Origin: NCEH01 sp002257205
GTDB lineage: Bacteria; Pseudomonadota; Alphaproteobacteria; Rhizobiales; Xanthobacteraceae
Length of the DNA stretch: 64,000 nucleotides
Reading direction: 5' to 3' (one strand)
NCBI RefSeq assembly: GCF_043195105.1
Contig: NZ_JBAFWO010000003.1
The number at the start of each line of letters is the position of its first letter. Position 1 is the first letter of the stretch. The notes under the pieces are model-generated. The model did not search any database, had not been told where the DNA came from, and saw only the letters and a list, made by a program, of their open reading frames with translations. Positions 39,685-48,423 of this stretch are shown here, in pieces. The position numbers and the translations under genes were made by a program.

Positions 39685-41292
39685 TCAGATGGGCAGCTTC
39701 GCCGGGCGCTGCCATTTCACCCACCATGCGATCATGAGCCGGGTGAGGGTGTAAGCAGTGAACACGGTGGTCAGAAGGCCAAGGATATAGGTGACGGCGA
39801 AGCCGCGCACCGGGCCCGAGCCGCCCAGCAGGAACAGAATGGAGCCCGTGGCAAGGGAGGTCACGTTGGCGTCCATGATGGTGCCGAGCGCGTGGGTGAA
39901 GCCCTTGTCGATGGCGGCGATGGCGGAGCGGCCCTCGCGGGCCTCGTCGCGGATACGCTCGAAGATCACGACGTTGGAATCCACCGCCATGCCGATGGTG
40001 AGCACCACGCCGGCGATGCCGGGAAGCGTCAACGTCGCGCCGAGTACCGATTGCAGGGCGAACATCAAGGTGACGTGCACCGCCAGGGCGACCAGCGCGA
40101 AAAGGCCGAACAGGCCGTAGACGGCAACCATGAATACCGCGACCAGCCCGGCGGCCACAAACGCGGCAAGCTTTCCGGCCTCGATGGAATCCTGCCCGAG
40201 GCTGGGGCCGACGGTGCGCTCCTCCACCACCTTCAGCGGTGCCGGCAGCGCGCCGGCCCGCAGCAGGATGGCGAGGTCGTTGGCCTGCTGCACGGTGAAG
40301 GAACCGGAGATCTGGCCCGATCCACCAAGAATCGGCTCGTTGATACGCGGCGCTGAGATCACCTGATTGTCGAGCACGATCGCGAATGGCTGGCCGACCG
40401 CCGCCTGCGTGGTCGCGGCGAAGCGGCGGGCGCCGTTGGAATTGAAGCGGAAGGTGACGATGGGCTGACGCGTGTTCTGGTCGAAGCCGGGCTGGGCATC
40501 CACCAGATCCTCACCCGAAACGCGAACCTGCTTCTCCACCAGGTAAGGAATGCCGTCCTGGCCCTGGAGCACTTCGGAATCCGGCGGCGCGCGGCCTTCC
40601 AGCGCCTGCTGGGGCGACATGGATTGGTCCACCATGCGGAACGACAGCTTGGCGGTCTGGCCCAGCAGGGCCTTCAGGCGTTGCGGGTCCTGAAGGCCGG
40701 GGACCTGCACCAGAATGCGGTCCGCGCCCTGGCGCTGGATGTTTGGTTCCACAGTGCCGAGTTGGTCGATACGGCGGCGGATGATCTCGATCGACTGATC
40801 GACCGCCGAGCGGATGCGGGCGGTGAGCCCCGCATCCGTCAGGGTGACGGTAACTGCCCCCTCGCTCGCGCTGGAGACCGTGAGGTCCATTTCGCCGGTG
40901 CTACCGCCGAGCAGGGTATTGGTGATGGGCGCCGCGAGCTTGCGCAGCTCCGCCACCGCCTTGGTCGTGTCGTTTGGATCGCGCAGACGAAGCTGGATCG
41001 CGGTGTCGCGAATCGTCAGCCCGCTATAGCCGATGCGCTGCTCGCGCAGCACATTGCGAACCTCGTCCCGGATCTGCTCGGCCCGCTCCTTGCGCAGGGC
41101 CGCGCCGTCCACCTCCAGGAGGATGTGCGAGCCGCCCTGAAGGTCAAGGCCGAGCGTCACGCGGCTTGACGCGAGCCACGACGGCAGCACCGCCAAGGCG
41201 GCTGGCGGAAGCAGATTGGGAAGGGCGAACAGAATACCGATCGCCGTGATGACGAGAATCGCCGTCGTCTTTAGCCGGGAAAAGTGCAGCAT
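39685..41292 (-). CDS. secD: Protein translocase subunit SecD
   Basis: This is the larger partner of SecF, with six helices and a big periplasmic domain. In the 535-residue protein, RVTLGLDLQGGSHILLEVD marks the family N-terminus. The periplasmic part contains RRRIDQLGTVEPNIQRQGADRILVQVPG. IAGVVLTIGMAVDSNVVIFERIRDE is the key transmembrane segment with the proton-linked Asp. It is preceded by yajC (20-base gap) and followed by secF, the standard order. Confidence 0.97.
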   Translation of the reverse strand: MLHFSRLKTTAILVITAIGILFALPNLLPPAALAVLPSWLASSRVTLGLDLQGGSHILLEVDGAALRKERAEQIRDEVRNVLREQRIGYSGLTIRDTAIQLRLRDPNDTTKAVAELRKLAAPITNTLLGGSTGEMDLTVSSASEGAVTVTLTDAGLTARIRSAVDQSIEIIRRRIDQLGTVEPNIQRQGADRILVQVPGLQDPQRLKALLGQTAKLSFRMVDQSMSPQQALEGRAPPDSEVLQGQDGIPYLVEKQVRVSGEDLVDAQPGFDQNTRQPIVTFRFNSNGARRFAATTQAAVGQPFAIVLDNQVISAPRINEPILGGSGQISGSFTVQQANDLAILLRAGALPAPLKVVEERTVGPSLGQDSIEAGKLAAFVAAGLVAVFMVAVYGLFGLFALVALAVHVTLMFALQSVLGATLTLPGIAGVVLTIGMAVDSNVVIFERIRDEAREGRSAIAAIDKGFTHALGTIMDANVTSLATGSILFLLGGSGPVRGFAVTYILGLLTTVFTAYTLTRLMIAWWVKWQRPAKLPI

Positions 41293-41312
41293 CGTCTTGC
41301 GATTCTACGGCC

Positions 41313-41657
41313 TCAGGAGGCCGCCTCATCCTTAGCGGGTTCGGCCTTGGACCGTACGACTGTGATCTGCGAGCGCAGCTGGCGCACCTTCACATTGTCG
41401 GCGATCTGCAACTCGACCTCGGCCTCGTCGACCACACGCGCAACCTTGCCAACCAAACCACCTGCCGTGACCACCACGTCGCCGCGGCGCAGGGAGTTCA
41501 CCATTTCCTGATGCGCCTTGGCGCGCTTCTGCTGGGGACGCAGGATCAGGAAATACATGACCACGAAGATCAAGAGGAACGGGGCAAGCTGAATGAGCAT
41601 GTCGGTCCCGCCGCCGGCGGCCGTGGCGCCCTGGGCGAAAGCGGGCGTAATGAACAT
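41313..41657 (-). CDS. yajC: Sec translocon accessory protein YajC
   Basis: This small membrane protein is associated with SecDF. The 114-residue product has one N-terminal helix (LIQLAPFLLIFVVMYFLILRPQQKRAKAH) and a basic stop-transfer region. The cytoplasmic domain carries GDVVVTAGGLVGKVARVVD. The ATG at 41657 (MFITPAFAQG) has GAGG at a suitable distance; ATG 41663 is an alternative. It starts the yajC-secD-secF-Mth938-NDUFAF6 operon and is divergent from cobS. Confidence 0.93.
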   Translation of the reverse strand: MFITPAFAQGATAAGGGTDMLIQLAPFLLIFVVMYFLILRPQQKRAKAHQEMVNSLRRGDVVVTAGGLVGKVARVVDEAEVELQIADNVKVRQLRSQITVVRSKAEPAKDEAAS

Positions 41658-41855
41658 GTGCATCCTCGTTCTATCTGAAGAAAGGCCAGGCCGCGCGCAG
41701 GTGGCACAAGGCCGGGCGAAGCGGCGGGACTATACCGGCCGAGCAGCCGAATGCAAACGCGACGCGCCAGCTTGTGCGCACCTGCTTGACCCAAGGCGCA
41801 AATAAGGGTCCCAAAGAGCCGCCGCCGAACTGCGCGGCCGTACCGGATCCGGCGC

Positions 41856-42656
41856 ATGACCCGCAATCGCCTCGTCGAGGACCTGTTCGTCGCTCTGCGC
41901 TTCTTCTCGCGGCTGCCTGTGCCGGCCCGGAACGGGGAGGACATGCCTTTCGGCGCGCCGCCTCTCGCGCGCATCGCCTATGCGATTCCCTTGGCCGGTG
42001 CCGCCATCAGCCTGTTTGGCGCCGCGGTGCTGCTTCTGGCGTCGGCCCTCGGCTTCCCGCCCTTTCTCGCCGCATGCCTCTCCATCGCCACGTTGGTGCT
42101 GGCCACCGGTGCCTTCCATGAGGATGGTCTCGCCGATACGGCGGACGGCTTCGGCGGAGGCCGTGACAGGGACCGGCGGCTTGAGATCATGCGCGACAGC
42201 CGCATCGGCACCTATGGCGCGTGTGCGCTTGCTCTCTCACTTTTGATCAGGGTTGCAAGTCTCGAGGCGCTGCTGGTGCTCGGCGGGCCGGTGCGCGCTG
42301 TGCTTGCGCTGGTCGCGGCCGGCGCGGCCTCGCGGGCGGCGGGAATTGTTCTGCTTCAGGTTTTGCCGCCCGCGCGTGTGGATGGCGCTTCTGCGGGTGC
42401 GGGACAGCCCGGCGCCGATGCCGCAATGGCTTGTGCGCTCATGGCCGCGCTCGTCGTGGCCGTCCTGCTGGTGCCGAGCTTCGGCGTGAGCGCCACCTTT
42501 GCGGGTCTGATCGCCCCGGCCCTGGCCGGATTTGCGATGGCACGGCTTTCAGCGCGCCTGATCGGCGGCCAGACGGGCGATGTCGCGGGTGCCACGCAGC
42601 AAGTGGCGGAGATTGCCTTCCTGCTGGCGGTGCTTATGTTCGCGAAGGCCGTTTGA
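41856..42656 (+). CDS. cobS: Adenosylcobinamide-GDP ribazoletransferase
   Basis: This integral membrane enzyme joins adenosylcobinamide-GDP and alpha-ribazole in the last steps of cobalamin synthesis. The 266-residue protein has the active-site segment GAFHEDGLADTADGFGGGRDRDRRLEIMRDSRIGTYG, which binds metal and substrate phosphate. Multiple helices follow, then the C-terminal RLIGGQTGDVAGATQQVAEIAFL. No other cobalamin genes are in the window. DUF1289 follows after 49 bases, a common arrangement in the order. Confidence 0.94.
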   Translation: MTRNRLVEDLFVALRFFSRLPVPARNGEDMPFGAPPLARIAYAIPLAGAAISLFGAAVLLLASALGFPPFLAACLSIATLVLATGAFHEDGLADTADGFGGGRDRDRRLEIMRDSRIGTYGACALALSLLIRVASLEALLVLGGPVRAVLALVAAGAASRAAGIVLLQVLPPARVDGASAGAGQPGADAAMACALMAALVVAVLLVPSFGVSATFAGLIAPALAGFAMARLSARLIGGQTGDVAGATQQVAEIAFLLAVLMFAKAV

Positions 42657-42705
42657 GGCATCCGCCACCCCGGTTGAGCGGCCCGCGACGGCCCGAAGAG
42701 CGCAG

Positions 42706-42963
42706 ATGAGCGACGCCAAATCCGTTTTCCCCTCCCCCTTCCCTGGCGGACCTGCCGCCGCATCGCAGGCCATCGCGACGCCGTGCGTGAAAATCTGCCA
42801 AGTCGATCCCTTGTCCAGCCTGTGCCTGGGATGCGGGCGGACGACGCAGGAGATCGGCGCCTGGATCTCCATGTCGGCCGAACGGCGCGCCGCCGTGATG
42901 GATCAATTGCCGGCCCGGCTTGAACGCCTGCGCCAGCAACGCCCCGAAGCCTTTGCGGATTGA
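42706..42963 (+). CDS. DUF1289 cysteine-motif protein
   Basis: This 85-residue protein has the DUF1289 pattern TPCVKICQVDPLSSLCLGCGRTTQEIGAW at residues about 25-53. Four or five cysteines suggest a metal or cluster site. The N-terminal ~20 residues are Pro/Ala-rich. The function is unknown. It lies in a + strand cluster of cobS, this gene and the aspartic protease gene (3 bases after its stop). Confidence 0.88.
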   Translation: MSDAKSVFPSPFPGGPAAASQAIATPCVKICQVDPLSSLCLGCGRTTQEIGAWISMSAERRAAVMDQLPARLERLRQQRPEAFAD

Positions 42964-42966
42964 GAC

Positions 42967-43689
42967 ATGCGCGGCGACCGTCTTCTGTGGATTCTGCTGC
43001 TGGGCCTGTTCGGCGGCGTGATCGTGCTTGCCGTCCATCATGAGCAGGGCGAGGTGGCGGGGCTCGACCTGAGCCAGTTCGCGAGCCTGATTTCGAAATT
43101 CGCGATTCTCATCTTCGTCGGCGCGGTCGCGTGGTCGATGTTCCGCGGCCGCATCGGCGAAGCGCTGATGGCGGCTCTGTTCTGGGTGATCGTCGCTGTG
43201 GTTCTGGCCATGGGCTACACCTATCGCGACCCGCTGCGGCAGGTGGCCGACAAAGTGCTGGTGCAGCTCATTCCGGGCTATGTGGGCGCTGGCAACGGCC
43301 CGACCGCGACAGTGGAGATCGCGCGCGGCGCCGACGGGGATTTCGCTGTCCGGGCCGCGATCAACGATTCGCCGGTGCATATGCTGGTGGATACCGGAGC
43401 CTCCTCCGTGGTGCTCACGCTGGAAGCGGCGCGTTCCGCCGGCCTTCCGGTGGATTTCCTGAAATATGACGTGCCGGTGGACACCGCGAACGGGCGCACC
43501 AAGGCAGCCTCGGTGGTTCTCGACAAGATCACCATCGGCACCATCGTGGAACGGCGGGTGCCGGCCCTCGTCTCGCCCGCCGGGGTCCTGCGCACCAGCC
43601 TGCTGGGCATGAGCTTTCTCCAACGGCTCGACAGTTTCGAGATTCGCGGCGAGAAGCTCGTGATGCGCGGGCCGCTGGCGGTTCGCTGA
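42967..43689 (+). CDS. Retropepsin-like membrane aspartic protease, TIGR02281 type
   Basis: This 240-residue protein has three N-terminal hydrophobic helices (about residues 5-22, 42-58 and 67-84). A C-terminal retropepsin-like domain includes MLVDTGASSVVLTLEAARSAGL (catalytic Asp in DTGAS near residue 143) and a second half ending LLGMSFLQRLDSFEIRGEKLVMRG. One Asp per chain means it should work as a dimer, like clan AA proteases. Its role is not known. It overlaps the CDF-like gene by one base (TGATG). Confidence 0.85.
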   Translation: MRGDRLLWILLLGLFGGVIVLAVHHEQGEVAGLDLSQFASLISKFAILIFVGAVAWSMFRGRIGEALMAALFWVIVAVVLAMGYTYRDPLRQVADKVLVQLIPGYVGAGNGPTATVEIARGADGDFAVRAAINDSPVHMLVDTGASSVVLTLEAARSAGLPVDFLKYDVPVDTANGRTKAASVVLDKITIGTIVERRVPALVSPAGVLRTSLLGMSFLQRLDSFEIRGEKLVMRGPLAVR

Positions 43690-44600
43690 TGGAAACGCTC
43701 TCCCTCCTTCGCCTGCCCAGCGCGAACGAGCGCGACGCCGAGCGCGCGATCCTCATCGCCATCCTGCTCGATCTGAGCCTTGCGGTTCCCTATGGAATCG
43801 CCGCGCTGGTCATCGGCTCGCTGTCCATGCTGTCGGAGATGCTGCGCGGCACGCTGCTGCTGGTAGTCGCCACGGCCTCGCTCCAGACCCTGCGCAACCT
43901 GCATCGCGGCCGGGTTTCAAGCTATGAATACGGCATCGGAAAAGTGGAGCGCGGCCTCGGCTTCTTGATCGGCGTCCTGCTGGTGCTGGCAGCCGGCTTC
44001 ATCGTCAGCCGGGCCTTCGGTGAAGGCGGCGGAGAGCCCAAGGACGATTTTTGGGCGGGCGCCGCCATCGTGCTCGTAGGCTATAATTTTCTGGTGAACG
44101 CGGGACCCATCGTGCCTTTGTGGAAGGCCAGCCGGGCTGGCGGGTCGATGATCGTGCAGGCCCAGTTGCGCGCCCATGTCGCCAAGGCCGTGGCCTCTTC
44201 CCCGGTGGTGGTGTGCGTCGTCATCGACGCGCTCTCATCCGATCCCGCCATCGCGCGCACGGCGGATCTTATCGGCGGGCTGATCGGTGCCGGCTTCATG
44301 GCTGTGGTGGGGGCGTCCATGGTGCGCGACGCCCTGCCCGATCTGCTGGACCGTTCACTCGCCGAGCCGATCCAGCACAAGGTGAACCGGGCACTCGCGC
44401 TTTTCTTCGACGATTACGATGCCCTGCTGGGTGTTCGAACGCGCCGCTCCGGGCGCATCGCTCATGTGGAGATCACCGTCGGGTTCGCGCCAGAGCGGAG
44501 CATGGGCGAAGTCTCCCAGGTGCTGGCCCGGATGGAAGGCCAGCTCAAGCGCGATATTCCCGACATCGACGCGGTCCTGATCGCCCGCGCTCTGCCGTAA
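43689..44600 (+). CDS. CDF-like membrane protein with altered metal site
   Basis: This 303-residue protein resembles cation diffusion facilitators. It has six hydrophobic segments and the N-terminal helices LLDLSLAVPYGIAALVIGSLSMLSEMLRG. It lacks the usual zinc site: TM2 has E50 but no second Asp, and TM5 reads AQLRAHVAKAVAS (H163, with A167 in place of Asp). A C-terminal domain of about 80 residues carries VEITVGFAPERSMGEVSQVLARM, as in CDF cytoplasmic domains. Transport ability and substrate are doubtful. It is coupled to the protease gene by a one-base overlap. Confidence 0.65.
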   Translation: METLSLLRLPSANERDAERAILIAILLDLSLAVPYGIAALVIGSLSMLSEMLRGTLLLVVATASLQTLRNLHRGRVSSYEYGIGKVERGLGFLIGVLLVLAAGFIVSRAFGEGGGEPKDDFWAGAAIVLVGYNFLVNAGPIVPLWKASRAGGSMIVQAQLRAHVAKAVASSPVVVCVVIDALSSDPAIARTADLIGGLIGAGFMAVVGASMVRDALPDLLDRSLAEPIQHKVNRALALFFDDYDALLGVRTRRSGRIAHVEITVGFAPERSMGEVSQVLARMEGQLKRDIPDIDAVLIARALP

Positions 44601-44610
44601 CGCCCGCGCC

Positions 44611-45444
44611 TCAGAGCATTTCCAGGCCGCGCTTGCGGGTGGGCGGGCGGAATTCCGCGTCGATGGCGGCCAGATCCTCGGCATCCAGCACGATGTCGGC
44701 GGAAGCGATATTGGCCCGCACATGATCCGGCGTTCCGGCCTTGGGAATGGCGATTACATCCGGGCGGCGGATCACCCAGGCGAGCGCGATCTGGTAGGGA
44801 TCGACCCCATGCTTGCGCGCCACCACACCGAGCGCGCCCGAGCGAGGCAGCCGCGCCTGCTCGATGGGGCTATAGGCCATGATCGGGATTTTGTGCTCTG
44901 CCAGATATGGAAACAGATCATATTCCGCACCACGGCGCGTGGGGTTGTAGAGCACCTGATCCACCGCGCAGGCACCGCCGCCCTGTTCGAGCAACTCCTC
45001 CATGTCGTCGGTATCGAGATTGCTCACCCCCCAATGGCGGACTTTGCCCGCCGCCTGGAGCGCCTCGAACGCGGCGACAGTGTCCTCAAAGGGATGGCTG
45101 CCGCGCCAGTGCAACAGATAGAGATCGATGCGATCCGTGCGCATGCGCTTGAGGCTGCGTTCGCACGCCTCGACCGCGCCGCGCCGGCTGGCATTGTGGG
45201 GATAGACCTTGGACACCAGGAACACCTTGTCCCGGTAGCCTTGAAGCGCCTCGCCGAGCATGTCCTCGGTGCGGCCGTCGCCATACATTTCCGCGGTGTC
45301 GATGAGAGTTGCGCCGAGGTCGACGCCAAGGCGCAGGGATTCGATCTCCTGCGCGCGCCGGGCTGCCTGCTCGCCCATGAACCAGGTGCCCTGTCCGATG
45401 GCCGGGACGGTCTCACCACCCGGAAGCTTTACAGTTTTCGGCAT
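44611..45444 (-). CDS. Aldo/keto reductase
   Basis: This 277-residue (alpha/beta)8-barrel NADPH-dependent reductase has all four catalytic-tetrad positions: IDTAEMYGDG (Asp, Tyr), LVSKVYPHN (Lys) and LLHWRGSHPFEDT (His). YSPIEQARLP and IPKAGTPDHVRANIASADIVL are the cofactor-phosphate region. It is close to the YeaE/DkgA-like group. The ATG at 45444 has GGGGAT upstream. It is convergent with the CDF-like gene 11 bases away. Substrates are probably small aldehydes, but this is inference. Confidence 0.9.
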   Translation of the reverse strand: MPKTVKLPGGETVPAIGQGTWFMGEQAARRAQEIESLRLGVDLGATLIDTAEMYGDGRTEDMLGEALQGYRDKVFLVSKVYPHNASRRGAVEACERSLKRMRTDRIDLYLLHWRGSHPFEDTVAAFEALQAAGKVRHWGVSNLDTDDMEELLEQGGGACAVDQVLYNPTRRGAEYDLFPYLAEHKIPIMAYSPIEQARLPRSGALGVVARKHGVDPYQIALAWVIRRPDVIAIPKAGTPDHVRANIASADIVLDAEDLAAIDAEFRPPTRKRGLEML

Positions 45445-45490
45445 TTTGTATCCCCGTTTGGGCCGAAATCTAGCCGACATGCCACGGGGT

Positions 45491-45524
45491 GAAAAGGCAC
45501 CCGCTGCGGCATGGCAGCGGGTGC
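45491..45524 (-). terminator. Rho-independent terminator of the GH18 gene
   Basis: The 11-bp stem GCACCCGCTGC / GCAGCGGGTGC (45497-45507 / 45514-45524) has a GGCATG loop. On the minus strand it is followed by CTTTTC. It lies 17 bases past the GH18 stop codon. Confidence 0.75.
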
Positions 45525-45540
45525 GGGGCACTATACCGGC

Positions 45541-48423
45541 TCAGAAATTGCCGAAGATGTGGCTGAATTCATAAGCGGTCTGCTCCACGCCGCTGCCGAG
45601 CGGAGAGACCACGCCGACCGTGCTGCCATTGTCGCGGCCGAGCGACCACATGGCGAGGCGGGCGATATCCGGATTGCCGTCCGCATAATCCAGCAATTCC
45701 TGCGCATCCTGGAGCGTGAACACCTCGCTGCTCACGTCATTGATGCCGATCATCGGCGTGATGCCGAGCTTGGCGTCGATGCCGATTTCCTTCAACTGGG
45801 CGAGCGTGGCAATCGCGGCGGAAATCGCATCCTTGCCCATGTCCCCGCTGTCGACCGAAGCGCCGTAATCCATCGCCATGATGTTCACCACGTCGATGTG
45901 CACACCGTCGGCGGCGGCCTGCTTCAGCAGGTTGATTCCATCCTGCGTGAGGCCGGTGGGCAGCACCGGCAAGGTGAAGGAGATCGTGAGATCCGGGTTC
46001 GCCTGGTCGAGCGCCACCAGCGCCTGGTCGCGCAGATGATTGGCGGCCGTATTGGTGACAGCCGCGCCCTCGATATCGAAATCGAGGGAGTTCACATGAT
46101 AGCGGTCGATGACGGACTGATATTCCGCCGTCAGCTTGGCCGCGCTGGTGGCGGTGAGCGCAGCTTCCTGGCCGTTGGCGCCGCCGAACGAGACGGTGAT
46201 GTTCCCGCCGGCCGCCTGGATCGACTCGATCTGCGCGAGCATGGTGGAGCCATTCCAGAGCGTATCGTTCTCAATGGTCCCAGTGCCCTGCCAGCCGATC
46301 TGGTCGGTGCCGGAGCTGAGCATGAAGGCCAGCGTGAAATCGAGCACGCCGGAATTCTTGGCAATGGCGAGCAGATCCTGGCTGGTGCTCAGGGACATGT
46401 CCACATAGGGCGAGAAATCCTGGTCGAGAGCGTCGGAGCTGCCGGCCAGCCCGGTCGTCACATGGAGCGGGCTTGTCGCGGACGAGGTTCCAGCCTCGTC
46501 GATCGCCACCACGGTGAAGTCATAGCTGGTGGAGGCGTCCAGGTCGGCGACCTTGTAATGGGTGTCCGCGGTGGTCGCGATGAGCACCCCGTTCATGTAG
46601 ATGCTGTAGCCCGTCACCGTTCCGACGCCGGAGACAGTTGCCGCGTCCCAAACCAGCACGGTCGAGGTGTCGGTGGTGCTTGCCGCGAACAGGTCCTCGG
46701 GTGCGTTCGGAACCACGGGTGTGCTGTCCAGATAGCCGACGAAGGTCCACACTTCGCCGCTGCCTTCGGTGCCGTGGTTGGTGGCGGGATCGCTGCCCTG
46801 TGTCCACCAGCTGGCCTTGTAGACGATGCCGTTCTCGCTCGCGAGATCGCCGCCATTATAGACCTTGGTGGCGGACCAGGGGTCGGCATAGATGGTGGTG
46901 TCGCCGCCGGTACCGGTGCCGCCAGATCCGGTATCGCCCGAACCCGTGCCGCCGGTGCCAGAATCGCCGGTGCCGGAATTTCCCGTGCCTCCAGAACCGG
47001 TGCCGCCGGTCCCTGTTCCACCTGTTCCACCCGTTCCGGTGCCGCCGGATCCGGTGGTGCCGGACAGCGCATCGGTCCACTCGCTGACGGCCGAAGCGTC
47101 CTTGGCGACGATGTTGGCCAGGCTCAGGTCGGCGAGCGTAACGCCCGTGAGGGTATAGGTCTGGTTATTGCTCGGAATGGAGATGACCACCGACCCCGCG
47201 ACTTCGGCGACGGTGAAATTGTCGGCGGAGAACCAGCCGAAATCCAGCTTGTCCAAGGCCGTGTCGAAATTCAGCACCGTGTTGGTGCCCCAGGCCCAGG
47301 TGATGGTGGTGACCGTGGCCGCGCCGTCGCCAACATGGCCGGAGCCGGTCTCCCCGCCCGTGCCAGTTTCGCCGCCGGTGCCGGTGCCGCCACCCGAGTC
47401 CCCACCCGTGCCGCCGGTGCCGCCACCTGCTGTGGAGCCACTTCCGCCCGTGACCGTACCGCCACCGGCGATCGCGATGTCGAAATCGATGATCTGGGAA
47501 TCCGGCACAGTGATGCCGAGTTGATTGTCCAGATGGTCCTCGCGGACCTCGGTGAAGGTGAATTCAAAATTCTTGGACGAGAGTTCGGCGATGGTCACGC
47601 CGAGGAGCACAAGCTTTTCGCCGGTCGCGCCATCGGCGATCACCACGCCTTCGCTGCTGTCGGTCATGGAGAGCCGCTCGCGGCTCGCGAAATATTTGAA
47701 GCTCACCACGTCGGTCGCGGGATCGAAGGCGACCTTGTCCACCTGCCCGACTTCATGGGAGCGCGCATAGACCGTATGCGGCTCCGGCGTGATCCCCTGT
47801 TCCCAGGCCAGCGCGCCGCTCACCGCCTCGCGCAGATGGGCGTTCTCGATATAGCTGAAATTGTCGATGGTCAGATCGGCGAGGGCGACGCCCTTGATGA
47901 TCTGCATATCGCCGTTCCAGGGGTTCATGAACCCGACGCCATCAGGCGTGTCCACGATGATGAAGGCGTGGATCGTTTTCGCACCCGTGTCGATCTTGTC
48001 CTTGGTGATGTCGAAGCCAGTGATGTCCGCCCCGCCGAGCGAGACGGCGTACACGGTGCCTTCCGCGCTCCCGCCAGTACCTCCTCCGGTTCCGGTGCCA
48101 CCACCCTCGCCCGTTCCACCGCCCGTCTCGGTACCACCGCCGGTGCCCGTGGTCGCGAGGGCCGTGGTCCATTCCGCGAGCGCGGTGGAATCCTTGGCGG
48201 TGATGTTCGCCATCGTCAGCTGAGACAGCTGAACGCCTTCCAGCGTGTAGGTCTCGTTATTCGAAGGAATGGAAATGACGACGGAACCGTTCACCTCCGT
48301 CACCGTGAACTGATCGGCCTGAAACCAGCCGAAATCCAGCACGTCGGTGGCGGGATTGAAGGCCAGAACGGTGTTCGTGCCCCAGGCCCAATTGATCGCG
48401 GTCGTCGTTCCCGTTGTCATCAC
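45541..48423 (-). CDS. Multidomain GH18 family protein with carbohydrate-binding module
   Basis: This 960-residue protein has no signal peptide. It has a duplicated domain (about residues 10-90 and 373-453; WAWGTNTVL, LDFGWF, GSVVISIPSNN and TYTL are shared), with two weaker related blocks between them (about 125-190 and 231-290). GTG-rich linkers lie at about 91-122, 320-368 and 455-508. A CBM5/12-like module follows (about 510-565, PWSATKVYNGG and VYKASWW), then a fibronectin-III-like domain (about 572-660) and a GH18 barrel (about 668-955). The catalytic motif reads NSLDFDIE, keeping the acid/base E785 but with Asn778 in the first Asp position. It probably acts on chitin-like polymers. Type I secretion is possible but no transporter is adjacent. 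The start has AAGGA upstream. Confidence 0.8.
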   Translation of the reverse strand: MMTTGTTTAINWAWGTNTVLAFNPATDVLDFGWFQADQFTVTEVNGSVVISIPSNNETYTLEGVQLSQLTMANITAKDSTALAEWTTALATTGTGGGTETGGGTGEGGGTGTGGGTGGSAEGTVYAVSLGGADITGFDITKDKIDTGAKTIHAFIIVDTPDGVGFMNPWNGDMQIIKGVALADLTIDNFSYIENAHLREAVSGALAWEQGITPEPHTVYARSHEVGQVDKVAFDPATDVVSFKYFASRERLSMTDSSEGVVIADGATGEKLVLLGVTIAELSSKNFEFTFTEVREDHLDNQLGITVPDSQIIDFDIAIAGGGTVTGGSGSTAGGGTGGTGGDSGGGTGTGGETGTGGETGSGHVGDGAATVTTITWAWGTNTVLNFDTALDKLDFGWFSADNFTVAEVAGSVVISIPSNNQTYTLTGVTLADLSLANIVAKDASAVSEWTDALSGTTGSGGTGTGGTGGTGTGGTGSGGTGNSGTGDSGTGGTGSGDTGSGGTGTGGDTTIYADPWSATKVYNGGDLASENGIVYKASWWTQGSDPATNHGTEGSGEVWTFVGYLDSTPVVPNAPEDLFAASTTDTSTVLVWDAATVSGVGTVTGYSIYMNGVLIATTADTHYKVADLDASTSYDFTVVAIDEAGTSSATSPLHVTTGLAGSSDALDQDFSPYVDMSLSTSQDLLAIAKNSGVLDFTLAFMLSSGTDQIGWQGTGTIENDTLWNGSTMLAQIESIQAAGGNITVSFGGANGQEAALTATSAAKLTAEYQSVIDRYHVNSLDFDIEGAAVTNTAANHLRDQALVALDQANPDLTISFTLPVLPTGLTQDGINLLKQAAADGVHIDVVNIMAMDYGASVDSGDMGKDAISAAIATLAQLKEIGIDAKLGITPMIGINDVSSEVFTLQDAQELLDYADGNPDIARLAMWSLGRDNGSTVGVVSPLGSGVEQTAYEFSHIFGNF
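46902..47061 (-). repeat. GTG-rich low-complexity linker in the GH18 gene
   Basis: This 53-residue segment (about residues 455-508) is built almost only of Gly, Thr and Ser in (GGTGTGG)-like units. It joins the second duplicated domain to the carbohydrate-binding module. Two shorter linkers of the same kind occur at about 48060-48153 and 47322-47466. Such tracts are prone to replication slippage, so length may vary between strains. Confidence 0.85.
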
